A stretch of DNA of 64,000 nt from JAJZXY01 sp046706185 (GTDB taxonomy: Archaea > Thermoplasmatota > Thermoplasmata > Sysuiplasmatales > Sysuiplasmataceae). A program made the position numbers and the translations under genes. Positions 14,240 to 23,601 of the stretch are shown piece after piece. Positions within the stretch are counted from its first letter, which is position 1, and the number at the start of each line of letters is the position of its first letter. The notes under the pieces were generated by a model. It did not search any database. It saw only the letters and a program-made list of their open reading frames with translations, and was not told where the DNA came from. The DNA lies in NCBI GenBank assembly GCA_046706185.1, contig JBJKPR010000014.1:26715-90714 (forward strand). The letters are read 5' to 3'.

Positions 14240-17083
14240 ATGGCAAGTAATGAAGGAAAAGGGGTTAGCACCGGCGGAGTTGGCGAGCCAACAGCCCCTC
14301 CAAGGGCTGGAGGATCGCCAAACACCAAGTGGTTTGTCATCATCGTTGTTTTGTTGGTGGTGATAGCAGGTCTTGCTGTAGTAATTGTAGCTCAGCAGGC
14401 TGCGCCCAAGCCAGTGACTAAGCCCGGAACAACTGCAAGTGCAACGCTGTCGATCGCAACAGCAAATATTGGCCAGCAGGTCAATTATACCGTTACCACC
14501 AACGGGCCATTCCAGCAAATGGTCATTTATTGGGGAGACGGTTATACCCAGACGGTTCCATACTCTGGGTCTAAAGTGGTTGCTGTTTCTCACACGTATC
14601 ATTCGACCGGTACTTTTGCGGTCTTCTACGATGTGATGTTCAATTCTACATCTTCGGCTAACAATGCCAATGCACTCGACATAGTGACGGTCGGTTATCC
14701 AAACGCACAGGTGCAGGCTGCAGTGGAGCAGTATCTGGCGTATGGGTCACTTGAACCCTACACTGTGCTGAGCGACACTCCAACTCTGACAAGCCCGGTA
14801 TATGCGTTCACGCCCGGGCAGAGCGTGGTTTTCAACCTGTCGGCCGTCATACCTGCAGCCAACTACGTTTACGGCGTCGTTTCACAGAACGTAGTTGTAT
14901 ACCAGGGCACTCAGGTGGTTCAGAGCTTCTCAGTCCCATACGCCGACAACTCGACATCGCAGACAGTGAGCATCATCAACATGGCTTCAGCCTATTACAC
15001 AGTTGTTATAGCTACATACACAGCGCCATTCAACGGCGCCGGTATGCCAATATCCAGCCCGACCAATGTGACCTACTCGTACTATGACATACCCAGTTTC
15101 ACCAACGTGAGTATCTCAACGGGTGGTGCGGCTGCTGGTCAGCTCGTAAGATATGAGCTTGAGACAGGCGGCTTCAAGACACTCGACCCGGCGATTGAGT
15201 ATGATACGGTCAGCAACGAGATTGTGATGAATACATACCTTACACTGTTCGGCTACAACTCGAGCAGCTCTTCCAGCCCGATTATACCCATACTTGCAAA
15301 GAACCTTCCCACTGTTGCAAACGGTGAAGTGAACGGCAACACCTACTCCTACAATATAAAGGCTGAAAATGGAAGCACGCAGGTGGTCACTGTTCTTCCC
15401 AACGAGAACTATACTATATACATCAACAACAATTCGAAGTGGCAGGATGGATCTCCGGTCACTGCCTATGATGTGTACTACTCGCTCGTAAGGGACCTGC
15501 TGTTTGTGGCCGGCTCTCCGGGTACGCCAGGCTGGATCGAGGCTCAATTCCTCCTTCCGGGTGACTACTACTTGAGCAACACATACTACAACATCACTCA
15601 GAACATGTCATACAACAACGCGACGAACAGCCTTACCCTGCACCTTCAGTCTCCTGTTCTGCCTGGTCTGTTCTATCAGGCGTTCGGTCAGTCTGCCGGT
15701 GACAACTGGGCAAGCGCGAAGTGGCTCATAGCGCACGGCGCCGGAATACCGTGGAGCCCGAAGGGCTTTGCGGAATACCAGGCCCAGGGGTTCCAGGGCA
15801 GCTACAACACATACGTGCAGTACAACGTGTTTGCTGACGGTCCCTACACAGTGAGTTACAGCGTCCCGGGACAGCAGATTGTCCTGACAGCCAACCCGAA
15901 CTTTGTGTCGCCTAACCAGTACTTCCCTGCACCATCGATCAAGACGGTATTCATCAAGTGGGTCCTGCAGCCGTCAACATCCTACCTTAACCTGAAGGCA
16001 GGCTCGTCTCAGTTCTCATCAATTCCGACAAGCCAGTGGAACCTGGTGCGTGGGTTAGTCAGCAGCCACACAGCCAACTACTTTGGCTACCCGACGCTCA
16101 GCATATTCTGGTTCAACTTCAATGCCTACACCAATGTGAGCCTGCTGCAGGGAGTTGACGCATCCGCGAACCTACCAGCCGTACTGTTCGACAGCAACGC
16201 AGTAAGGCAGGCATTCGCTTATGCCTTCCAGTACGACCAGTTCATCAATCAGCAGATCGGTAACAAAGTCTACAACCTCACATTCGCCACGAAGTTCGCA
16301 GGAATGCTTCCGGCAGGGATGCTCTACAACCAGAGCATAACTGTCTTGAACGGAACTACGACAGGCGTACCGTACTTCGACCTGGCAAAGGCACAATCCC
16401 TCTGGAGCGGCTTCGTCAACAGCACAATGGGTATTGCAATGGGCATAACCTACAATGCTGTGAGCGGAATAGATGAGTATCAGGGAGCAGCGCTGAACAT
16501 CCCGATATTCATATTCAGCGCCGACCCTGTGTCACTCGCTGGCGCTACCAGCTGGGGAAGCTATCTGCAGGAAGTCATTCCAGGGTTCCAGTATCTTGTC
16601 ATACCCACATCGTTCACGACGCTGCTGTCCAACATGGTACAGGGCGAAAACATGATGCCCATCTACGAACTTGGGTGGGCCCCTGACTATGCGTATCCGA
16701 CGGACTACCTTGCACCGATGGCTCTGCCTGTGAATGCAAGCACCTATCCAGGACCTAACGACATGACGCCGTACTGGTTCAACGGAAACACTTCGAACCC
16801 GCTGATGGGACAGCCACAGATGGTCCAGCAGGCAAACAACCTGACATCGATGATCAACGCCTACTTCAACGGGACAGTCAACGACCCATCACATGCAGAG
16901 AAGTGGTTCCAGGCAATGAACGAGATGCTCATAAACATGACATTCTATGTCTACATATTCCAGCAGTACGACTACTGGATATACAACAGCTCGATAGATG
17001 CTACCGCACTGCAGCAGTGGCAGGTATCGACGTACACCGGAATGTCAGGCGACCTGCTCTACCAGTATGTGAAGTACGTCTGA
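14240..17083 (+). CDS. oppA: Oligopeptide-type ABC substrate-binding protein with PKD domain
   Basis: 947 residues, exceptionally large for this family. A polar N-terminus precedes a transmembrane anchor (FVIIVVLLVVIAGLAVVIVA, residues about 33-53). A PKD-like beta domain follows (VIYWGDGYTQ, then VSHTYHSTGTF, residues 60-150). The SBP family 5 body extends from about residue 300 to 900 (LETGGFKTLDPAIEYDT, YTIYINNNSKWQDGSPVTAYDV and ELGWAPDYAYPTDYL). N-x-S/T sequons are frequent. It captures peptides or similar solutes outside the cell for the OppBCDF transporter encoded convergently downstream. Confidence 0.88.
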   Translation: MASNEGKGVSTGGVGEPTAPPRAGGSPNTKWFVIIVVLLVVIAGLAVVIVAQQAAPKPVTKPGTTASATLSIATANIGQQVNYTVTTNGPFQQMVIYWGDGYTQTVPYSGSKVVAVSHTYHSTGTFAVFYDVMFNSTSSANNANALDIVTVGYPNAQVQAAVEQYLAYGSLEPYTVLSDTPTLTSPVYAFTPGQSVVFNLSAVIPAANYVYGVVSQNVVVYQGTQVVQSFSVPYADNSTSQTVSIINMASAYYTVVIATYTAPFNGAGMPISSPTNVTYSYYDIPSFTNVSISTGGAAAGQLVRYELETGGFKTLDPAIEYDTVSNEIVMNTYLTLFGYNSSSSSSPIIPILAKNLPTVANGEVNGNTYSYNIKAENGSTQVVTVLPNENYTIYINNNSKWQDGSPVTAYDVYYSLVRDLLFVAGSPGTPGWIEAQFLLPGDYYLSNTYYNITQNMSYNNATNSLTLHLQSPVLPGLFYQAFGQSAGDNWASAKWLIAHGAGIPWSPKGFAEYQAQGFQGSYNTYVQYNVFADGPYTVSYSVPGQQIVLTANPNFVSPNQYFPAPSIKTVFIKWVLQPSTSYLNLKAGSSQFSSIPTSQWNLVRGLVSSHTANYFGYPTLSIFWFNFNAYTNVSLLQGVDASANLPAVLFDSNAVRQAFAYAFQYDQFINQQIGNKVYNLTFATKFAGMLPAGMLYNQSITVLNGTTTGVPYFDLAKAQSLWSGFVNSTMGIAMGITYNAVSGIDEYQGAALNIPIFIFSADPVSLAGATSWGSYLQEVIPGFQYLVIPTSFTTLLSNMVQGENMMPIYELGWAPDYAYPTDYLAPMALPVNASTYPGPNDMTPYWFNGNTSNPLMGQPQMVQQANNLTSMINAYFNGTVNDPSHAEKWFQAMNEMLINMTFYVYIFQQYDYWIYNSSIDATALQQWQVSTYTGMSGDLLYQYVKYV

Positions 17084-17120
17084 GCGCGTTCAGGCATGGT
17101 GCCAGAAACCTCTTTCACAA

Positions 17121-17146
17121 TTCCTTTACTTTATTTTGTTTTCTTA
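17121..17146 (+). terminator. T-rich terminator after oppA
   Basis: ttcctttactttattttgtt followed by ttct begins 37 bases past the stop of the substrate-binding protein gene. T-rich runs of this type terminate archaeal transcription without a hairpin. Confidence 0.5.
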
Positions 17147-17659
17147 CTGTGGGAGTCTAGTATCGCCATCTCAGTTTCGGTGCCGTTGTGCAGGTCAAAC
17201 GGTTCACGTGAGCTCTTTTTAAGACTCCCCCCCGGGGGAAATCAGCTCGTCATTGAAGGCTCCTTCAGTGAATTGCCATGTCTGCATTCTTGAGAGAAGC
17301 CTGCCTGATGAAACATCACTTCGAAATGCCTTTCCCCTTCCAGGCGGGGGCGAATTAATGACGAGGTCCCAGGGCATGTCCCTTTTTTTGAGCGTCAGGC
17401 TACGGAGGCTATTGCAACTGCCCGGGAAATGCGTGTTCGTCGCTGAAAGTCAGGCCCTTCACTTCCTGCAAAGGAGAAGTCTTCCAGTCCGTGATTTCAG
17501 CGCTGATCGTTTCAGACATATCTGCAGGGAACGCCAAGGAGCTCTTCCCTGCGCGACTTCGGTCTGCAGGCAGAAAAGATGCGATTCTGTGCAAGAGCCA
17601 TTGGTTCATGGCACACCAGACTTCCCTTCCTCCGGAGTCCACGCAATTGGCAGAAGTTG
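17147..17659. other. Intergenic region, no convincing gene
   Basis: About 510 bases between the convergent oppA and oppF-side genes. Short open frames on both strands lack family resemblance and natural composition. A C7-G5 run (17226-17237) forms a short GC palindrome next to TTTTT. I see no tRNA, promoter pair or repeat. Confidence 0.4.
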
Positions 17660-18022
17660 CTACTTCTTCCCGCTGAGCCTGTAGTACTTTGGCCAGAGCT
17701 TCCTGTACCCCTTTATCTGAAGCCATATCGCGGCTGTCTCCAGCAACGCGATAACTCCGTACATGTACAGCATGTAGTACACTTCGGATCCGAAGTAATG
17801 TTGAACATACAGGGAATAGACAGGGCCAGTCGGTCTCAGGAAGTAAATCTCAGGGAGAATAAGCGCATCAAAGAATATGGCGACAACATCATAGGATATC
17901 CTGAAGAAATCGGTGAACAGGTAGGATAAGAGCTCACGCCTGGTAAGATCCTTCGAGCTGACCTCCTCTTCACGCGCCTGTCTGTGAGATACTCTTACGA
18001 ATCTTAGCGGCCTCTTCTGCAT
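17660..18022 (-). CDS. Small membrane protein at the end of the opp operon
   Basis: The start is placed at the ATG encoding MQKRPLRFVRVSHRQ, giving about 120 residues; a longer TTG start lies inside oppF. It overlaps the 3' end of oppF by about 50 bases. The first 50 residues are basic and hydrophilic. Two or three hydrophobic segments follow (YDVVAIFFDALILPEIYFL, YYMLYMYGVIALLETAAIWL) and the end is RKLWPKYYRLSGKK. It is unrecognised. It may be an accessory subunit or simply cotranscribed. Confidence 0.55.
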   Translation of the reverse strand: MQKRPLRFVRVSHRQAREEEVSSKDLTRRELLSYLFTDFFRISYDVVAIFFDALILPEIYFLRPTGPVYSLYVQHYFGSEVYYMLYMYGVIALLETAAIWLQIKGYRKLWPKYYRLSGKK

Positions 18023-19448
18023 ATGTCCCCTTTCTGGCAACGTCGGGCTTGTCGTATATGAGGCAAGAAACGAAGTGTTCCGGCGCGACCTCTTTGAGCA
18101 TGGGTGTGTCGGGCTTGCGCATGACAAGCTTTATTGATGAGCCTTCTTCTCCAATGCCTATCGATTTCACTGCTTTGAACCTTACTCCGCCGGCTCGTCC
18201 CGTTTCCTTTGCCAGTATGGTCCTGAATGTCTGGAGCGCCTGTTCGCCCACAGGTCCTTCGAAAACGATCTCCACTTCCCTGGCTGGCTCATCGAGTATT
18301 ATTTCTTTGAGCGTGGGAAGCTCGGCAGCTTCTATGTTCCTGCTCCTGTCAAGCATGTGCTGCAATGGTTTGCTCATATCCCTCGGTGACCAGCCGCAAT
18401 TCTCCATGGCAACTGGGCATCGTGGGTGGAAGTAGCACCCCGCCGGCGGGTTGGCAGGGCTCGGTATTTCTCCCTCAAGAACAATCTTTTCCCTCTTTGT
18501 CCGCGGATCAGGTACTGGAATGGCTCTCAGAAGAGCTGTGGTGTACGGGTGTAGCATTTCCGAGAAAAGCTTACGCGTCTCCGCTAACTCAATTATCTGG
18601 CCAAGGTACATGACAGCGACCTTGTCAGCCATTATCCTGATAACGCTCAGATGGTGTGAAATGAAAATGTACGATAGACCCATCCTGGACTGTATATCTT
18701 TCAGTATGTTGAGAATCTGTGCCTGCACTGAAACATCTAGAGCCGATGTCGGCTCATCCAGAACCAGCAGAAGAGGGTCTATTCCGATCGCCCTTGCGAT
18801 CCCTATCCTCTGTCTCTGACCGCCGCTGAATTCGTGCGGGAACCTGTAAAGATGGTCCTCGCTGAGGCCTATACTCTCGATGAGATCCTTCGTCTTCTCG
18901 AAAATCTCTCCCCTCTTCATGTCTGTGAGAAGCCTCATCGGTTCCCCAATGCTGTCCTTTATGAGTTTCCTCGGATCAAGTGAGCTGAAAGGGTCCTGGA
19001 AAATCGGCTGCATTTTCTTCCTCGCAGCCCTGAGCTTTCGATCGCCCATTTTGGTAAGTGAATACTGCTTCCTCAGGCTACCAAGTTCTTCAAGCAGAGA
19101 TGCCTCTTTCTTCACATCGTCGTCCGTGGGCTCCTCCTTACGCTGTAGTTCGCGCAGTTCTTCTTCAAGTTTGATGATACTCTTCATCACGCTGTCTGAA
19201 AGGTCGAAGTAGACGAATCCGTCAGTGGCCTTTATCAGTCGCAGGATCGTCCTTCCCAGCGTTGTTTTGCCGCATCCTGTTTCTCCCACGACACCGAGTG
19301 TTTCTCCTCTGCGGAGCGAAAAACTCACCCCATCAAGTGCCTTGACGTACCCTGTCGTCCTCAGGCCGTTGGATATTTCGAAGTGTTTTTTCAAGTTTGA
19401 CACGTAGAGCAGCACATCGCTCTTTGGCTCTTCGACGCCCATGGTCAT
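17970..19448 (-). CDS. oppF: Oligopeptide ABC transporter ATPase (OppF-type) with insertions
   Basis: 492 residues, against about 330 in usual OppF. Walker A GETGCGKT is at 55-62, the Q-loop QDPFSSLDPR at 151, the signature FSGGQRQR at 207-214 and Walker B LLLVLDEP at 226-233, with the H-loop in FISHHLS. A charged helical insertion (about residues 85-140, IIKLEEELRELQRKEE and KKEASLLEELGSLRK) lies between Walker A and the Q-loop. The C-terminal Cys-bearing oligopeptide domain (GCYFHPRCPVAMENC) is extended by about 100 residues. It powers uptake together with OppD. Confidence 0.88.
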   Translation of the reverse strand: MTMGVEEPKSDVLLYVSNLKKHFEISNGLRTTGYVKALDGVSFSLRRGETLGVVGETGCGKTTLGRTILRLIKATDGFVYFDLSDSVMKSIIKLEEELRELQRKEEPTDDDVKKEASLLEELGSLRKQYSLTKMGDRKLRAARKKMQPIFQDPFSSLDPRKLIKDSIGEPMRLLTDMKRGEIFEKTKDLIESIGLSEDHLYRFPHEFSGGQRQRIGIARAIGIDPLLLVLDEPTSALDVSVQAQILNILKDIQSRMGLSYIFISHHLSVIRIMADKVAVMYLGQIIELAETRKLFSEMLHPYTTALLRAIPVPDPRTKREKIVLEGEIPSPANPPAGCYFHPRCPVAMENCGWSPRDMSKPLQHMLDRSRNIEAAELPTLKEIILDEPAREVEIVFEGPVGEQALQTFRTILAKETGRAGGVRFKAVKSIGIGEEGSSIKLVMRKPDTPMLKEVAPEHFVSCLIYDKPDVARKGTYAEEAAKIRKSISQTGA

Positions 19449-21161
19449 TCAGTTCACCTTCTGCTGATCGGGGTAAAGCCAGCAGGCAACCTTGTGTCCT
19501 TTGCCAATGTCGACCATCAGCGGCTTCTGTTTCTCGCATATGTCCATCTTGAATGCACACCTTGGGTGAAACCTGCATCCTTCAGGTGGAGAAATGAGGT
19601 TGGGGACGCTGCCAGGTATTGAACTCAACTTCTGGAACTTCGTCCCATTGTCGGGTGTTTTTGGAATTGACTGAAGTAGCCCCTGCGTGTATGGATGCTT
19701 CGCGTTGAAGAAGATCTCCTCTGAAAGCGCTTCCTCCACAAGGTTGCCGGCATACATTACACCGACCCTGTCACACATTTCGGCTATTACTGCCAGGTCA
19801 TGTGTTATGAAAAGTACCGATGAGTCTGTCACATTCCTCAGCTCTTTGATGAGGTCAAGTATTTGCGCCTGTGTGGTAACATCCAGTGCAGTAGTCGGCT
19901 CATCTGCGATGAGCAGCCTGGGATTGCTCGAGAGAGCCATTGCAATCATGACCCTCTGCTGCATGCCTCCGCTCAACTCGTGCGGATATGAATCTATCAC
20001 CCTTGTCGGTTCGGCAATGTTGACAAGCTGAAGAAGCTCAAGAGCCCTTTTTCTCGCTTCGACCTTGAACGGTTTATCAGTCCTCTTTCTGAGAAGCCTC
20101 AGGGAGAGGATATATGTGAAATTCTTCCTGAGTATCTCCATCCTCAGCTGCCTTATCTGCCTCCCCAGCTGCTTTATCTCCGTTCTGTCCACTCTTGTGT
20201 TCGCTTCCTTCAATTCTCCCTTCAGGCTCTCGACTTCCGACTGGAGCTTCTCAGCAGTCTCTGTATCGTCTTCCTGTTTGGCCTTTGCCAGTCTCGTTCT
20301 CGTTTCAGCCAGTCTGGCTGAAAGTTTCCGAACGTCTGCCTCCTGCTCGTTTTCCAGCTCAAGCTGCTTCAGGCTCAGCTCGAAAAGCCTGTCGTCCTGC
20401 CGGTAGTATTCCCTTGCCTTGAATAGACCTTCGGTCTTCATTCCAGTCCTTTCAGAATCTGCCAGCCTGGCTATTTCTGACCTTATTCTCTCCCTGTTTT
20501 TCTCGTTCTCGAAAAGGTCCACGACTGAGACCTCGATTTCGGCAAGACCGAACTGCCTCGTCCACCTGTTAATTATCTTCTTCCTTTCCTCATTTTCGGA
20601 TGCAGCAAGAACATCATCAGTGAAGGTGTCAATATCCTCCTGCTTGATCGTCTCTCTCCTGATTATCGCATTGGCAATTCCAATTCTGTCGTGGAGCATT
20701 ATCGACTCCATTATCTGCTCTCCTGCAGTAATGACTGGATTAAGGGCAAGAAAAGGCTCCTGGAATATCATCGCGACCTTTTTTCCTCTTATTCTGGAGA
20801 GTATGTAGTTGTGTCTCTTGATGTACCTCTTCCTTCTTTTGACTTTGACATTCGTCTCGCTCTTCACAACGACCGTAGACATTTTCTCGATGTCGCTTAC
20901 AACGTTGAAACCGTCGATGAAGATACTCCCGCCCATTATTCTTCCAGGGGGATCCGGTATGAGGTCCATGATTGAGTTCGCGGTGACGCTCTTGCCGCAT
21001 CCGCTTTCACCAACGAGTCCGAAGATTTCTCCCCTCTTGATTCCGAGTGTTATGCCGTCAAGCGCCTTCACTATGCCTCTCGATGTGAAGAACCTTGTTA
21101 CAAGGTCGTTTACGCTGACGTAGTAATTACTGCTGTTCTGCGTGTCTGTGGAAGTTGCCAT
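19449..21161 (-). CDS. oppD: Oligopeptide ABC transporter ATPase (OppD-type) with large coiled-coil insertion
   Basis: The start is ATG 21161, overlapping the oppC stop (TGATG), giving 570 residues. Walker A GESGCGKS is at 51-58, the Q-loop FQEPFLALNP at 133-142, the signature LSGGMQQR at 396-403, Walker B LLIADEP at 416-422 and the switch His at 454. About 255 residues separate the Q-loop from the signature, against roughly 60-70 in OppD. The extra part (about 185-365) is Glu/Lys/Arg-rich and predicted coiled coil (ADVRKLSARLAETRTRLAKA, KLQSEVESLKGELKEAN). The C-terminal FHPRCAFKMDIC cluster is intact. Confidence 0.88.
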   Translation of the reverse strand: MATSTDTQNSSNYYVSVNDLVTRFFTSRGIVKALDGITLGIKRGEIFGLVGESGCGKSVTANSIMDLIPDPPGRIMGGSIFIDGFNVVSDIEKMSTVVVKSETNVKVKRRKRYIKRHNYILSRIRGKKVAMIFQEPFLALNPVITAGEQIMESIMLHDRIGIANAIIRRETIKQEDIDTFTDDVLAASENEERKKIINRWTRQFGLAEIEVSVVDLFENEKNRERIRSEIARLADSERTGMKTEGLFKAREYYRQDDRLFELSLKQLELENEQEADVRKLSARLAETRTRLAKAKQEDDTETAEKLQSEVESLKGELKEANTRVDRTEIKQLGRQIRQLRMEILRKNFTYILSLRLLRKRTDKPFKVEARKRALELLQLVNIAEPTRVIDSYPHELSGGMQQRVMIAMALSSNPRLLIADEPTTALDVTTQAQILDLIKELRNVTDSSVLFITHDLAVIAEMCDRVGVMYAGNLVEEALSEEIFFNAKHPYTQGLLQSIPKTPDNGTKFQKLSSIPGSVPNLISPPEGCRFHPRCAFKMDICEKQKPLMVDIGKGHKVACWLYPDQQKVN

Positions 21162-22147
21162 CAATATCCTCTCAACTTGGGATCGAAAACATCTCTGAGT
21201 CCATCGCCCATGAGGTTCACTGCGACTGTGAATATGAGGAGAAATACCCCCGGAACAGTAACGGACCACCACTGTCCTCCTACCAGGACGTTCTGTCCGT
21301 CGTTTATCATCGTTCCTATCTCTGGTATCAGGGGGCTGATGATGGGTAAGCCGATGAACCGCAATGCGGCAAGGATAAGCACCACTGAGCCGAGGTCAAG
21401 AGAAAGCTGAACAAGGGAAGGGGAAAGTACGTTCGGTATAACGTGCCTGAAAATAATCCTGAACTTCGACGAACCGCTCGCTATCGATGCTTCAATGAAT
21501 TTCATGCTCTTCACAGTCAGCGTCACACCCCTTGTCAGTCTGGCGTAGACGGGCCACCAGAGTATTATGAGTGCGGCCAGCAGGTTCGTAAGCGTGTATC
21601 CCAGCACATAAACAAAGGCAATCGCAAGTATCAGCGAAGGGACGCTGAAGAATATGTCTGTAACCCTCATGAGTGTTTCGTCAACCACTCCGCCCAGGTA
21701 CCCGGCAATGGCGCCGACAATGATGCCTATGAGCATTCCTGAAAGGACGACTTCGAATGTGAATGATATGTCCGTCTTGAGCGCGGCAAACATTATCGGC
21801 AGTATCGGCTGCCTGTAGAGCGAAGTACCTAACCAGAACCACCAATGAGGATCGGTGGCCGGGGCAGTCGAGGGTATGACACCGGGAGCGGTCGGCGGAT
21901 ATGCCGTGAGGGTGAAAACCCAGCTCCTGATGTTATCGATGTTTGTAACTCCAAGATACTGCGGGTACACATAATCGAGAATTGTGAGGGCGAAGTACAC
22001 CATTGATATTCCAAACCCGACAACGGCGATCTTGTTTCTGAGGAATGCCTTAAACGTTGCAGAAAAGTCCTCAAGCATCGGGTGTCTCTTCTTCGCTGCC
22101 TCAATAGTGGGTTCTCTCTTTCCTGTGATTGTAACATCAGTCATCAT
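21161..22147 (-). CDS. oppC: Oligopeptide ABC transporter permease (OppC-type)
   Basis: 328 residues. An N-terminal cytoplasmic segment precedes the first transmembrane helix (IAVVGFGISMVYFALTILDY). After a periplasm-facing loop come about five more helices. The EAA-loop motif that contacts the ATPase is seen at ASIASGSSKFRIIFRHVIPN. It is the second gene of the operon, separated from oppB by 13 bases. Confidence 0.9.
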   Translation of the reverse strand: MMTDVTITGKREPTIEAAKKRHPMLEDFSATFKAFLRNKIAVVGFGISMVYFALTILDYVYPQYLGVTNIDNIRSWVFTLTAYPPTAPGVIPSTAPATDPHWWFWLGTSLYRQPILPIMFAALKTDISFTFEVVLSGMLIGIIVGAIAGYLGGVVDETLMRVTDIFFSVPSLILAIAFVYVLGYTLTNLLAALIILWWPVYARLTRGVTLTVKSMKFIEASIASGSSKFRIIFRHVIPNVLSPSLVQLSLDLGSVVLILAALRFIGLPIISPLIPEIGTMINDGQNVLVGGQWWSVTVPGVFLLIFTVAVNLMGDGLRDVFDPKLRGY

Positions 22148-22160
22148 GACACCTCATCAC

Positions 22161-23228
22161 TCAATACCTTATCCTCGGGTCGATAAGCGCGTAGACGACA
22201 TCCACGATCAGATTGGCAAACATGAGCACTATGCCGAATACGAGTGTTGTCCCTATGACAGCGTATATCTGGTAACTGGTGGCAGCAAGGACAGACAGGA
22301 GCCCTATGCCATTATAGTCGAATACCGTCTCGGTAAGAACAGCACCACCGAGCAGTCCCGCAAACAGCAATCCCATTACAGTGATCGCAGGAATCAGCGC
22401 ATTCTTCCTTATGTGAATGCGTATCACATCCTTTTCAGGGACACCCTTTGCCCTTGCTGTCTTGACGTACTCCTGATAGGTGCTGTCAACCATGCCTGCT
22501 CTGATGAACCTCAGCACACCCGCAAGGATGCCGTAAGTGAGAGTGAGTGTTGGAAGGACGACATGCATGAAAGAGCCCCATGCATAGGACCAGTCTGCAT
22601 GCATGAGGGCATCAAATATCGGTATGTGTGTCGGGTAAGTCACACCGTTCACAAAAAAGGATGGAGCAACGGCAACATCGGGCACAGACCCGCTTATCGG
22701 AAAGACTCCGAAGGGATTGCCGGGGATGACATTCCTTCCCAGGACAATCTGCAGCATGAGTGCCAGCCAGAAGGCGGGCATCGCATAACCAGAGAGGGAG
22801 AATATCCTCCCTGCCTGGTCGACAGGAGTGTTGGGCCGGGCGCCAATGTATGTTCCAAGCGGGACTGCAATGGCAAGCGCAAGTATTGTCGAGAAGAGCG
22901 CAAGCTGTATCGTGTTTGGAAATGCCTGCAAAATGGCCTGCGCGACAGAACTCGGATAGCCTGCAAGGTTCATTATTCCCAGATTGCCGTGGAGCAGGAG
23001 CCACACATATTTGAAAAACCTGAGGGGCAACGGAAGGTTTAGCCCGAGCAGCAGTGCGGCATTATGAAGCTGCACTTCCCTAGGAACGCCTGACCTCGGG
23101 TTGTAGTAAGGTATTTCAAGCAGAGCGGGAGGTATCATTGCAAGAAGTATAAACATTAGCAGAGTAAGGCCAAGCAGGGTCGGAATGAGCACAAGTATCC
23201 GCCTGACAATGTAAAAGCGTAACTCCAT
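22161..23228 (-). CDS. oppB: Oligopeptide ABC transporter permease (OppB-type)
   Basis: 355 residues with six predicted helices. The N-terminus (FYIVRRILVLIPTLLGLTLL) is typical of OppB/DppB. The EAA motif is in YVKTARAKGVPEKDVIRIHI. It is the first gene of oppB-C-D-F, with a TATA-like element 28-38 bases upstream of its ATG. The binding protein is encoded convergently. Confidence 0.9.
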   Translation of the reverse strand: MELRFYIVRRILVLIPTLLGLTLLMFILLAMIPPALLEIPYYNPRSGVPREVQLHNAALLLGLNLPLPLRFFKYVWLLLHGNLGIMNLAGYPSSVAQAILQAFPNTIQLALFSTILALAIAVPLGTYIGARPNTPVDQAGRIFSLSGYAMPAFWLALMLQIVLGRNVIPGNPFGVFPISGSVPDVAVAPSFFVNGVTYPTHIPIFDALMHADWSYAWGSFMHVVLPTLTLTYGILAGVLRFIRAGMVDSTYQEYVKTARAKGVPEKDVIRIHIRKNALIPAITVMGLLFAGLLGGAVLTETVFDYNGIGLLSVLAATSYQIYAVIGTTLVFGIVLMFANLIVDVVYALIDPRIRY

Positions 23229-23255
23229 TTCGCTCGATCAGCTTTTAATGGATAT

Positions 23256-23266
23256 GGTATATAAGC
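23256..23266 (-). promoter_or_regulatory. TATA-like promoter of the opp operon
   Basis: The minus-strand sequence GCTTATATACC lies 28-38 bases before the oppB ATG, suggesting a leaderless transcript. Confidence 0.55.
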
Positions 23267-23601
23267 ACTTTTCTGTGAATCGGAATCGCACGTTCAGTTG
23301 TGTAAGCAAAATGCCTTCCTTGCACTGATTTCAGTTCCCGTCCCTGTCTCCTTTTCTCAGGCGGTTTCATTGTTTAACCGGCCAACCCTTGAGTGGTTCT
23401 TTCCTGTGATTCCAGAGATTCTACACCATGCAGCCACTCTCGATGCACGAGTTTATTCATCAGATCACCAGGGATGAAATCTTGAGGCTCGCTTTCATTG
23501 CGATTTGCAAAAAGTAGATATACGGATGCGTGTAAGCATTTCACTGAAATACCACGGACTGTTCTTACAGATGGTCAGGAATATCAGATGGGTGAAGCGC
23601 A
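23267..23601. other. Intergenic region upstream of opp and the beta-CASP RNase gene
   Basis: No open frame here looks like a gene. AAAAAGTAGATATACGG (23509-23525) could be the plus-strand promoter for the RNase gene about 75 bases on. No tRNA or repeat was seen. Confidence 0.4.

Noticed and set aside
17226..17237. C7-G5 palindrome as an intrinsic terminator
   Set aside because: The T-run lies on the wrong side for either gene, and a T-rich archaeal terminator closer to oppA explains the end better.
17409..17726. Minus-strand open frame of 105 codons in the gap after oppA
   Set aside because: Composition is unlike neighbouring proteins, there is no promoter or ribosome-binding site, and it overlaps the better-supported membrane gene at 17660-18022.
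21984..23042. 352-codon plus-strand frame across oppC/oppB
   Set aside because: Antisense shadow of two well-supported permease genes; the translation has no recognisable domain.
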